Assembly (NCBI GenBank): GCA_014529385.2
Contig: CM043957.1
Span: 65,423,003-65,487,002 of the forward strand
DNA: 64,000 nucleotides
Source: Adiantum capillus-veneris
Taxonomy: Eukaryota; Streptophyta; Polypodiopsida; Polypodiales; Pteridaceae
Direction: 5' to 3'
The first letter of the stretch is position 1; each line of letters begins with the position of its first letter. Of the stretch, positions 11,695 to 21,548 are shown piece by piece. The position numbers and the translations under genes were made by a program. The notes under the pieces were generated by a model. It did no database searches. It had not been told where the DNA came from and worked only from the letters and a program-made list of their open reading frames with translations.

Positions 11695-13795
11695 ATTGGA
11701 GAGGCTTATATTGATGGAGGTGCACAGGTATGTGTTATTACTCAAGCTTGTGTATCAAAGTTGGGACTCAACATGGTGAAGAATTCAGGTTTTCGCATAA
11801 AGCTTGCCAACCAATCAAGGGTGAGGTGCTTGGGAGTTGTAAAGGACTTGGATGTGGATGTATTTGATGTTAAAGTGCTGGTCAATTTTCATGTTATGCC
11901 CGCGGGTATTGGTGCTTTCCCTCTCATCCTTGGAAGACCATGGTTACAGGCAACCAAAGCTATACAGGATTGGGGACATGGTACCATCACTCTCTACAAT
12001 AGAAGGGGTGATAAAAATAGGTTTGACATGGCTAGCAAGCAATCTTTGGATGCTGATTTTGATGAGAAAAGTGATGAAGAAGAGTACTCAAGTGAAGAAG
12101 AAGACAATGGGGATGAGGGCAGTGAAGTGGAAGATAGCAGCGATAGAGATCTAGATGTTTCCTCCTTGTTTCTTGAAGAAGAGCATGATGAGAAACTAAG
12201 ATTTCTTGGCCTTATGGAGAATGAGTATATCTCTGGTCCTTATGAGAAAATTGAAGAGCTGATGCAACCCAAATTTCAACCTAATGTCAAACAGGAGCTG
12301 ATACAAGGTATGTTGTCTTCCGACTTGACTAGTCATGAGAAGGGTGAGTACCTACATATGATACAACAATTTCCCCATTTATTCATCACTTCTTATGAGG
12401 AAATTAGAGGCTTTAAGGGAGAGGAAATCCACATTCCAATCAAGGAAGGAGCTCAGCCCGTATGCCAAAATCTAAGGAGAATGGGATAGGTACAACTTAA
12501 TGCTTTAAAGGAAGAGGTAGACAAGCTTCTTGAAGCAGGTTTCATATGTCCTGTGAGCACTGCAGAATGGGCGAGTCCTGTTGTGGTCACACCCAAGAAG
12601 GATGGAAAGTGGAGGATATGTGTTGATTTTAAGCCTCTAAACGCAGCCATGAAGAGGGATCCATACCCTCTTCCTTTCATAGATAACATACTTGATTCTA
12701 TTGCAGGGCATGAGAGGTATAGCGTATGTGATGGATTCTCTGGATATTTTCAGCTCACCTTGGCTTTGGAAGATCGAAAGAAGACCACATTTATCACGCC
12801 ATAGGGATGCTTTAGTTATTGTGTACTTCCTTTTGGTCTTATGAATGGTTGTGCGTGGTATCAAAAGCGCGTCAACAAGGTATTCTCTCCCTTTCTTGGC
12901 AAGTTTGTGAAGGATTGTATTGATGACTTTTGTGTTTATAGCTCTAGAAAGGATCATTGCGCAAAGCTTGGGATGGCATTGAAGCAATATGATAAAAGTG
13001 GAGGTCAACTCAACCCAAAGAAATGTCATCTTGCTCAACCAAGAGTGAAGTTTTTGGGGCATATGATCTCAGAGAATGGGATTAAAGCGGATCCTGACAA
13101 AGTGAAGGCTTTGGTGCTCCTCCTATCACCTAAAGATACAAAGCAACTTTCTACTTTTATTCAAAAGGTGAAGTATATGGCAAGGTTCATTCCTTTGTCC
13201 TCTCAACTTCTTTATCCTCTACAACAAGTAGCAAGGTTGGATCCTCTACAATGGACAAATGAATGTGAAGAGGTTTTTCAAGGTATCAAAGAGGTTCTTG
13301 GTTCTCTTCCTGCTATGCAAGCTCCTAATTGGGATAAGGAGTTTTATGTGAATCCATCAGTAGGTGAGGATGCTATTGGAGCTATGCTTCTTCAACGAGG
13401 TAACAATTCCCACTACATGAAGCCTATCTATTGTGCTAGCAGGGTGAAGCTAGAGGTGGAGAGAGGCTATACTGAGGTGGAGCTCATTATGGTGAGTGTG
13501 ATTTATGCATGTAGAAGGTTTAGGCACTACCTTCTCCCTAAACCATTCACATTCCTCACTAGCTACACTCTTCTACCTCAATTGGTGAATAGCCCTACTT
13601 TGTCAAAGAGGCTCATGAAGTGGATTGTGGAGCTACAGGAATTCCAATTCTCTTTTCTTGTTGAGGAGAGTACAAGGGCTACATTGGCTGATTTGCTTAC
13701 CTATAAGGAAAGCCCTCTTCTTCTTAAAGAGGATGCAGTGAAGAAGCAACACATGGAAGCTCTTGACATAGACAATGCCTATCTATTTTTTTTGA
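11695..13795 (+). pseudogene. pol part 1: protease, reverse transcriptase, RNase H
   Basis: This segment continues in the gag frame. A retropepsin-like protease comes first, with its active-site triad as DGGA (11713-11724) and the family's second signature as LILGRPWL. Acidic linker residues follow (EEYSSEEEDNGDEGSEVEDS), then reverse transcriptase with WRICVDFKPLNAA, the substrate-grip segment FGLMNG and catalytic CIDD (12916-12927; Y/F/V-x-DD is usual). The first RNase H has VGEDAIGAMLLQRG and EVELIMVSVIYACRRFRHYLL-like features. Stops at 12487 (TAG) and 12802 (TAG, where sister elements have Trp in TPWGCF) break the frame. The reading frame is lost in a run of eight T at 13784-13792. Confidence 0.9.
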
Positions 13796-15494
13796 TGGAT
13801 CTTACAGGAAAGCGCATGGTGAAGCTTCAAGAGGTGTGGTAGTTTATGATCCTCAAGGTGCTTTGGTAACTAAAAGGAGTTTGAAGCTTACAGCACAAAG
13901 CAACAATGAAGCTGAGTATGCTACTTTGGAGAAAGGTCTCAACCTTTGCCTTGAGCTGGGCATCCGTCGTGTGAGGGTAAGAGGTGATGCTCTTTTGGTG
14001 GTTAAGCAAGTACTTGGGGTGTGGCAAAGTAAGAATCCAAGGCTGAAAAATATGTGTTTTCAAGTGAAGAATCTGCTTAAGCATTTTGAAGCTTGGAGTT
14101 TAAGGCATGTGGACAGGTCTCAAAATGAAGAAGCACATGGTGCAGTGCAAGCTTCAATTGGTCAATTGTATGTGATAAGGGCTGATTATCCTCTTTATTT
14201 GGGAAGGGAAGCTTTACACAGGGAGGAAGAGTTTCTACAAACAGGTATGCTTCCATCAGAGTTGGAAAAGCCAAAAAAGTACGGCTTCCTACGTCGTGCC
14301 AAAATGTATGTTCGACTTGGTGATGCCTTGTATATGAAGGGGGATGATCTTGTGATGAGAAAAGTTCCTTGGAAAGAGGAAATTTAAAAAATTTTAAAGG
14401 AGAATCATGAGGGTTCTTGTGGTGGTCACTTTGCTGCAAAGATCACTTTGCATAAAGTCTTGCAGGAGGGTTATGTGTGGCAAAGTGTTCAACGTGATGC
14501 TCATCATTGGTGCAAGTCTTGTAAAGAGTGTCAAAGCATGGAAAATAGGGTTCTCAAATCATAAATTAGAGGCACCATTGTGGCTTATGATGTGTTTGAG
14601 AAGTGGGGTATTGATGCAATAGGTCCTCTACCTATGACAGCTAGAGGCAAATGTTACATACTTACTGCTGTTGACTATCTATCCAGGTGGGCCGAAGCCA
14701 AAGCTGTTAAGCACATCACGAGTAAAGATGTTTCCTTATTTATATATGAAGATATTTGATGCAAATTTGGCATGCCATTGGAGTTACTTTCTGACAAGGG
14801 TCCAGGTTTCAGGGGAGAGTTGGTGGATTATCTATGTGAGAAGCTTCATGTGCATCGCAGGTTTACTACTCCATATTATCCCCAATGCAATGGAATGAAT
14901 GAAAGGTTTAATGGAGAGCTCATAAGGATGCTTACAAAGATGACAAGAAACAATGTGAAGACTTGGGATTTAGAGCTACCTTGTGCTCTATGGGCTTATA
15001 GGATTGCCATCAAATCAGGTACTGGTTTTTCTCCCTTCCATCTAGTTTTTGGCAAAGAGGCTTTACTTCCTATTGAGGTGGAGATACCATCCTTGAAGAT
15101 GATGCTAAAGCTTGAAGAAGAGCCCAAGGATGCATTCAAGGAAAGACTTTTATATTTGCAATGTGTACAATTGGATAGGGTGTTAGCTTTTGAGCATTAT
15201 GAGCCGGTCTTGAAGAAGAATCAAGCAAAGGCAAATGAGAAGGTAAAGAACAAGGACATCAAGAAGGGTGACATGGTGCTTCGTTACAATAGTAAGCTTG
15301 ATAGCACTTTTCAAAAGAAATTTGAAATCAAGTGGCAAGGTCCTTTCTTGGTCTTAAACAAGTTTCCGAATGGCACATATCAACTTGCTGACTTGGATGG
15401 TACCCCGCATAAAGCACGTGTGAATGGCTACAGGTTGAAGAATTATATTGCAAGGTTGATGACTGTGATTGAGGATGAGCCTTCTTTTGAATAA
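13780..15494 (+). pseudogene. pol part 2: second (archaeal-type) RNase H and integrase
   Basis: After the poly-T frameshift the new frame gives the second RNase H: FFDGSYRKAHG, then SNNEAEYATLEKGLNLCLE, RVRGDALLVVKQ and the HVDRSQNEEAHG tail. The last motif has Ala-His where Ala-Asp is usual, so one catalytic Asp looks lost. Integrase follows with its HHCC zinc finger (HEGSCGGH ... CKSCKEC), then core acidic residues D at 14613 (WGIDAIGPL), D at 14793 (SDKGPGF) and E at 14901 (MNERFNGEL). The C-terminal part includes KWQGPFLVL and ARVNGYRLKNY. Stops at 14385, 14561 and 14758 break it. No chromodomain is seen, as expected for Tat-type elements. Confidence 0.9.
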
Positions 15495-15591
15495 TTTTCT
15501 GATCATGTGGTTAATGATGAAGATGAGGTGAAGACTCCCTCATGTGGTTTACAGGATCTCTTTCGTGCTGCTGATCATGAATGATCTAGCA

Positions 15592-15611
15592 GGTTGGGGT
15601 GTGGAAAACTA
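15592..15611 (+). promoter_or_regulatory. candidate polypurine tract
   Basis: GGTTGGGGTGTGGAAAACTA lies immediately before the 3' LTR. It is purine-rich on the element's sense strand, as needed to prime plus-strand DNA. Confidence 0.6.
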
Positions 15612-16483
15612 TGTTGGGCGCATTTCTGACACCCCGTTTTTTGTAAATTTGTACATACGGACATGACGCCCGATGTCAAAAGCACGTGTGGGCTTTCTTT
15701 TTGTGGGTTTTTTAGCTTGCTTTAGCAAGCACATGTACATGCACTGCAAGTCGCTAGTCTAGTGACAGCTGTCGGGCTACTGTAAGTGCCCGTGAGTGAG
15801 TTTTTTGAAGTGAGCCTTGTATATAACTTAAACTCATGTACAAACTAAAACAATTTCAGCCAAAGATCAGAAATTTGCAGGTTTTAGCTCGTTCTGTCTT
15901 CTTGGTGCTCTTGGATGCAGTTTTTTGCCCCGACTAGCCTTCTCTACGTGTAGTCGTGCTGGGACAGCTCTTTGTTCGCGTCAATTTTGCTCATGGGGGC
16001 GTATGGAATCAATTTTAGTCATCTTCAGCTTTCTCGCCAGCCATTTTTCAAGATTTCTCTCAAGCTTTAAAGTGCCCCAATTGGAGTTGTGCTCATCAGG
16101 TTACGACTAGTTCTCTGCAGGGTTATGGCTATGGCACCCTAGTGGCAAATTGTGTGTAGACAGATTCGGAGGGCATGTATCTATGAATTGTGGAATTGAT
16201 GTTGAAGTTGTGGGTTTGTGATGTTTGATTGTGAAAGGAGAGGCTCTTTTCTTCATATGCATTGATCGGCGTGTGCTATAAATCCATGCTTTGGCAGGGT
16301 TTTGCTCCTATGTGACATAGTCTCTTGGGTGGGCGACGGCTAGTAAATTCCCAAGGGTCTACTCCTATTGGACTTGTGGTGTTTCAAAAGGATTTTGCGA
16401 ATATTTTGGTGTCTTGTAGTTCTCTTTCAACGCTCTTGGGTGACATCACTATAGAGGTGTTCCAGTTTGCTTGTTTCCCAACA
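15612..16483 (+). repeat. 3' LTR
   Basis: 872 bp, direct repeat of 9339-10211 with about 22 substitutions and a few short indels by eye. Confidence 0.92.
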
Positions 16484-17784
16484 ACGTGACCATTTTGACT
16501 GTTTTGACGCATGCAGGTGCAGGTACACTCAGGGATGAAGTGAAGGACAACACTATAGGAAAGTGAAAAGGGGTGGCGATGGTGTTGCACGGGGGGGGGG
16601 AAGGGGCCTATACAAGGTGCGTGATGGCGAGACAGGCTCTATACTTTTGCCTCCGAATTGTAGATTCTATAGGAATCTTTGTCACAAATTAATGGGATTT
16701 TTTGGAATGGACCGAGTATGGGTATGTAGTAGTAAAAATTGATACTACATACTAAAAATTGACAAAGATAGACATGATATCACAATGAGCTTCAAAGTTC
16801 AATAATATGTTTTGCAAATTATGTAAGTTTTTAAGCAAAATCTGAGTAACTCAACACAATGAATGGGCATAAGTATGTTTGTGGTTTCCATACATTATGC
16901 CAAACATATTTGCATACGCATATGATTTTTGGCCTCCATAGAGATGAATTCTCTTTTTGATTGGCTAAAAATAGGATTAATTTTTGTTGAAACAAAAAGA
17001 TTTGATTGGTAGATAAGTTAGTGGACATTGATTGTTGCAAAAGGTTGTCAAGAAAATGATGAAGCATTGAAATGGTGGTCTTTTTGGCATGCTCCAAAGG
17101 GGTAAGGCTTTAGTGATGCATCCCCTTTTTCCTATTTTATTAGGAAAAAGGGGAGGTTATTTTCAAAAAGTGCACAATTTTTCAATTGGTTAGTGGAAAC
17201 CGTAGACACTCATTGCAAAGACAAAGATTGAGAACTCACTAGCCACTCGCTTGTTGTATCATGATGGTTTCCATATTTAAAAAAGAGATCTCCTCCCATG
17301 ATTTAGTAGAGTCTCATGTCCTCCCGTAATTTTATCGGCGACAATGCTCACAGTTTTTGTATAGAGCTCAACGCTAATTTTACACCCTCGTAAATGCTAC
17401 AAGCCCTTTTCGCCAAAGGGGTATCTGCATGCTCTCCGGCAGGATCCACCAAAGATTGCATATCCTGATAGAAGATGCAGCTGAAATACGCTGCGGACTC
17501 ATGTACGACATCCTCTGCAACCACGTTGGAGAACTCATTACATGCAAGTGGAGGATCCCTTGGTCTAGTTCAATGAGACACTGTAAGATCAAGGTGAAGC
17601 TCGAGCCAATGTGGCTGGGACTAGGGTGAGATGGTGTATATGCACAAGTTCACTTTCACGCTCAGTGAAAGCTTCAAATCGAGGTGTGCTAGTTCTTCTA
17701 CGTTCATCGTGCACAAGGAAACCTACACACATGTTGTTGTGAATGCAAGCTAGCGAGCCCCCTGAAACTTGGTGTGGACATTAG
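16484..17784. other. non-coding, with hairpin
   Basis: No gene is recognised. The segment contains a perfect 13-bp stem with a 6-nt loop at 17122-17153 (CCCCTTTTTCCTA, loop TTTTAT, mirrored arm) and a block shared with 28877-28930. Confidence 0.5.
17080..17132 (+). repeat. dispersed ~50-bp repeat, copy 1
   Basis: CCAAAGGGGTAAGGCTTTAG followed by TGATGCATCCCCTTTTT. The same sequence with a few changes occurs in inverted orientation at 28877-28930. It may be the end of an unrecognised repeat family. Confidence 0.65.
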
Positions 17785-18231
17785 CATTAGGGAAATTTTG
17801 GACTCTCAAATGGGTTCTATAAGGACTTTGACTTTCTCTCTCTTGTCCAAAACGAGCACATGGTAAAACTTTTATAGAGAAAATCAAAACTTGTTTAACC
17901 TTTTGGATTTATAGTACTAATTGAGATCTATCCATTGATACAAAGCATGCCATCAAATTCCTTATATTCTAGAAGATTCTATTTTTTGATGTGACAACTC
18001 TATCCCCACCTTCCAGCTTCAGTGGGGAGGCCATAAATTCTACAAATCAACTCCAAACTTGTCGGAGTTTGGGGATTTAGAACCTACTTTCTCAGATCTT
18101 TCCAATGATATGTTGGTTGATAGGGTTTTGACAAAGCATTTATGTACTTCACCGGGTTGCCCACTTTGGACAACAGAGGCAAAGTCAAACTATCTTATAG
18201 GACCCTTTGAGAGTCCAATTTTTCCCTAATG
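17785..18231. mobile_element. foldback/MITE copy 2 with ~70-bp terminal inverted repeats
   Basis: 447 bp. The left end is CATTAGGGAAATTTTGGACT and the right end AGTCCAATTTTTCCCTAATG. The inverted match runs inward through CTATAAGG, TTTGACTTT and TTGTCCAAA on the left with their mirror on the right. It aligns with 5872-6338 along its length, including the central GGGGATTTAGAACCTACTTT. No target-site duplication is evident and there is no coding sequence. Confidence 0.8.
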
Positions 18232-18532
18232 GTAGTTGTACCTCGTGGACTTACACCACGCACGGTCTCATTGCACCAATCTATGGCATCTCTACATCCA
18301 TGAAGTAGTGGCAAAATGTAGACTCTTTGTCTGGACAAAATTGGAAGGGTGGATGAAACACCATGTGACCATGCTTTGTGTAAGCTCGAAATTTGAGAGA
18401 CATGGAGAAGAATCGGCAAATGGCCCTTGGCAAAACAACCTGTGTAGTAGCTGCACATGCAAAAGTGCAGTTGTGCTACCCCTTCTCCAACTTGAGCGTG
18501 GCAAAACTATAGCTCCTAGTGGACGTTGTCCA

Positions 18533-18535
<3 letters not shown>
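18232..18535. other. non-coding spacer
   Basis: No gene is recognised between the MITE and the CA microsatellite. Confidence 0.4.

Positions 18536-18578
<43 letters not shown>
18536..18578. repeat. (CA)n microsatellite
   Basis: About 43 bp of uninterrupted CA. Confidence 0.97.
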
Positions 18579-18580
<2 letters not shown>

Positions 18581-18894
18581 GTTGGTATGGTTAAACTTCC
18601 TTGTGTAGAAGCTACACAGGTGAACCTTCACCTATGCTACCCCTTCTCCACATGCTTGAGCTGTGGTGAAAAGTTAAATTGCAACCCTCTCCTACTCCTG
18701 AGTAATAAAGCCACCCTCTTACAACGGGCCAACTACATAGAACTTAGTTTATTTCCACACTCACTAAAGCTCCATCCCTAATCTGACACACTGCTTTTGC
18801 CTCGTAGGCATATCTTTTCTTGCTGCTTGTTTGTTTGTCACGTCCAATCGTATCGCCTATTCCATTGCTGTGTATAATAACAAAATAGGAGACA

Positions 18895-20145
18895 TGATGC
18901 TAGCATCGATGGGTACTCTTAACAGCATCAATGTCTTGGACCTCTGGATTGGAGATGCATGCCATGACCTACCTTGGTGTAGCTGAATCTCTCCATCAAC
19001 AACCCGTTTGGTGCCATTCCTTTTCAGTTCAACTACCATTATATCTTCCTACAACAAGCAACAAGCTCTCCAAAATCTTATTAGTAGACGATGTCACCCA
19101 ATTATGCAACTTGGGGAGCTTGTGTCTCATGTTCAGTGCCTTGATACGCCCACTCCCTAAAATGGCAATCATGAACTTGATCACTTTTCAGGAGAAATTC
19201 TAGTAGCCCTCACTAGTTACAACAAGCTCACGGCATTGGATCTCATCTTCAGTCATCTACATGGCAAGATATCTCTTGAGGTATTTGGAACCTAAAGAGC
19301 TTGTCAATGTGGCACAATGAGTTCATGGGACAGATTCCAAAAGAGACAAGGCTATTCATACTGAGAGTTCTCATTTACAATAAAAAGTTCCTTTTTGGTC
19401 CGTTACCTGATCAGATCTCTACTTGCATTGAAATGCAATGGCTCCTACTCTGCAACAACAACCGACTCACAAGGAGCATCCCCACTTTTATATAGAGCAT
19501 GCAACAATTGACAATGCTAGAAATGGACAACTACAAATTTTGAAGCCCTACACCTACCAATTAGAAATGCCACCAAATTTCTATGGATCTCAACAACAAT
19601 TCCTTGAGTGGGCCCATCCCTCTAGGGATTGGGTGCCATGTGAATGGGCCCAAAGATCGCCTCCATGGTCAAGTTATTGCATTCATACATATTAGGGGTA
19701 CTACTTGTAGAGGATGCATGACTTTATTGGAGTCTCATTAATGTTTGCACGTGTAAATCTAGAAGCTCTCACCCCAACTCCATTGATGAGTTCATGGAGA
19801 TCCTCTAGATTCCACGAAAGAGACATCTTAAACAAAATCTAGACCTCAATAGGATATAGGTATCGGACCTCTCCCACAAAATATTGGAGGGTAGTATACT
19901 CGAAGATAGAAATTATCTCACTGTCCTAATGATGTCAAGCATGGGCACAACTAATTGGTGATGGGTGCCATCCTTGCTAGTTCTATGCATCTCAGAATCA
20001 TATCAAACCTCCCCTATAACAAGCTTGAAGGAGGACTTTGGCCACTTTCTCCTTTGTGGTTCAAATTGATGTGTCTAACAACTACTTCACTGGACCAATC
20101 CCTTCAACTAGGGAGCTCAAGTTACTTCTTCTATAGGTTTTGAGC
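18895..20145 (+). pseudogene. leucine-rich-repeat protein pseudogene (receptor-like type)
   Basis: No long frame survives, but successive fragments in different frames spell plant-type extracellular LRRs. They include MGTLNSINVLDLW (18910), NNPFGAIPF, SYNKLTALDL ... HLHGKIS (19220-19280), LSMWHNEFMGQIPKE (from 19298), FGPLPDQIS, MDLNNNSLSGPIPLGIG (19583-19635), VSDLSHKILEGSI (about 19861), NLPYNKLEGGL (about 20007) and IDVSNNYFTGPIPS (20065-20106). This matches the NxLxGxIP consensus of LRR receptor kinases and receptor-like proteins. The last piece resembles the C-terminal LRR before the juxtamembrane region. No transmembrane segment or kinase follows before about 20.2 kb, so it is truncated as well as frameshifted. 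Introns could not be assigned. Confidence 0.72.
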
Positions 20146-21079
20146 ACAACACGTTGATGGAGAAAAAGATGTCGTGCGCACACTCACACACCCAGACAAC
20201 TCAACACAACACAAGGAATTTACTTGAATTCCTCACCTCACTCACTACCATGCAAAAACTCTACCCACAAGCTCAATTCAAACTCCAAACGCCTCGACCT
20301 ACAAGCCCTTGCCTGCACGCAGACACTACAAGGTGAGTCGAGGTGATCAACACTTGAAATCACGCTTGATGGTGACCAAAATATACAAGAAAAAATATCA
20401 AAAACCAAAAACTCCAGCCACAAAATTCCACTCTCAAACCATTGCAAAAGCTTCACCAAACTCCACTCTGTTGGACTCTTTGGAGTAGCGCCAACCCTAA
20501 TGGCACCGATACAGGGTCACATAGTCTTGCAAAAATCCACACCTTCTTCCCTCAATTCCTTGCACACACACATCCGTGGAAACCGCAGAACTCCCATAGA
20601 CTCTCCCAAGTGAAAAATTGAAGAGAGAAAGCTCTCATTCACTCCTCCACACACTCGAAAACAGGACGCGAACGCAACGGGACTGCACTAGACCACCTGT
20701 AGGAACGCTACTCCCTCCTACATACAAAGGGGTGAAAGTGTTGATATTTCTCTTCCAAAGTCCTCCCCCAACCTCGACCATCATGGCACCGTGAGTGATG
20801 TGGCAATTTGAAGCCATTTCACACCTTTTTTGACCATTTTTTGACCTTTTTTTGCCCGGTTTTGGCTAGTTTTGACCCCTGGCGGGAATTTTTCGTAGGA
20901 AAAACCCCAAATGGACTCCAAAATTCACCAAAATTTTCACGCTTGATCCTCCATACCCAAATCGTATTTCCACATCCCCACATTCCATTTTTGACCACTT
21001 CTAGGGCGATGCATGTATCACCGCACATCAGGCGCCGCAAATAGACAGTTACCGCATGTGTCAAACTTCTCGAGTGGGA
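20146..21079. other. non-coding, no gene recognised
   Basis: C-rich, A-rich sequence without support for a gene. It ends at the left LTR of the - strand element. Confidence 0.4.
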
Positions 21080-21375
21080 TGAGAGTACCCACACTTGTCA
21101 CTTGCATTATTTACATTATAGAAAGCTCAAACACATTATATAGAGCCAAAAAAAGCCACTTAGAACCATATCCAAGGCCCCGATACCCTATCCAGGCATG
21201 TACATATGCTCGACTGTCGACACGCAAGCACGCATATTTACAATGTGCACACGTTGCACCTTTTTTCGAACTTGAAAACACTTTGCAAAGCTCCCAAATG
21301 CATGTATTTACATATTTTTGTACATATGACCATGCATGTAAATGCTACTTTGTACACGCCAAAAGCGGTCTATCA
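21080..21375 (-). repeat. 3' LTR of the - strand Tat-like element
   Basis: On the + strand it begins TGAGAGTACCCACACTTGTC and ends AAAAGCGGTCTATCA. A purine-rich tract (AGAGGGTGGGCAATGA on the - strand, 21376-21393) adjoins it on the internal side and is a plausible polypurine tract. Confidence 0.78.
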
Positions 21376-21389
21376 TCATTGCCCACCCT

Positions 21390-21548
21390 CTAGGTAGAGC
21401 ATTTATGCTCAACCAAGAGACTATTTGCATCTGGAACCACATCCCTCGCAAAATATTTCTTCAATCGATACCCATTTATTCTGTAGCGCAAACATTCACC
21501 AGACAATTTTTCCAACTCATAAGTGCCATTAGAAAATACATGCTTCAC
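21390..21548 (-). pseudogene. integrase C-terminal tail after an in-frame stop
   Basis: The - strand continues past the stop at the end of the long frame with recognisable tail sequence: FSNGTYELEKL and RINGYRLKKYFARDV. Tat-type integrases end with a similar NGYRLK motif. One stop codon therefore separates the last part of the protein. Confidence 0.7.

Larger units (their letters stand above)
9339..16483 (+). mobile_element. complete but inactive Ty3/gypsy Tat-like LTR retrotransposon
   Basis: About 7.1 kb bounded by two LTRs (9339-10211 and 15612-16483) that begin TGTTGGGCGC and end TTTCCCAACA. They differ at roughly 25 positions, about 97% identity by eye. ACGT directly precedes the element and directly follows it, a probable 4-bp target duplication. 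Internal order is gag with a zinc knuckle, protease, reverse transcriptase, RNase H, a second RNase H, integrase, polypurine tract. The extra RNase H domain between the first RNase H and integrase is the known hallmark of the plant Tat lineage (Ogre, Retand and relatives). The element is inactivated by stops near 10294, 10477, 11692, 12487, 12802, 14385, 14561 and 14758 and by a frameshift at about 13784-13792. Confidence 0.92.

Noticed and set aside
9339-16483. Many stops despite ~97% alike LTRs, taken as evidence that the element was already dead when it last moved
   Set aside because: About 1-2% change per copy over 5 kb of coding sequence, biased toward C-to-T, can produce this number of stops, so no special explanation is needed.
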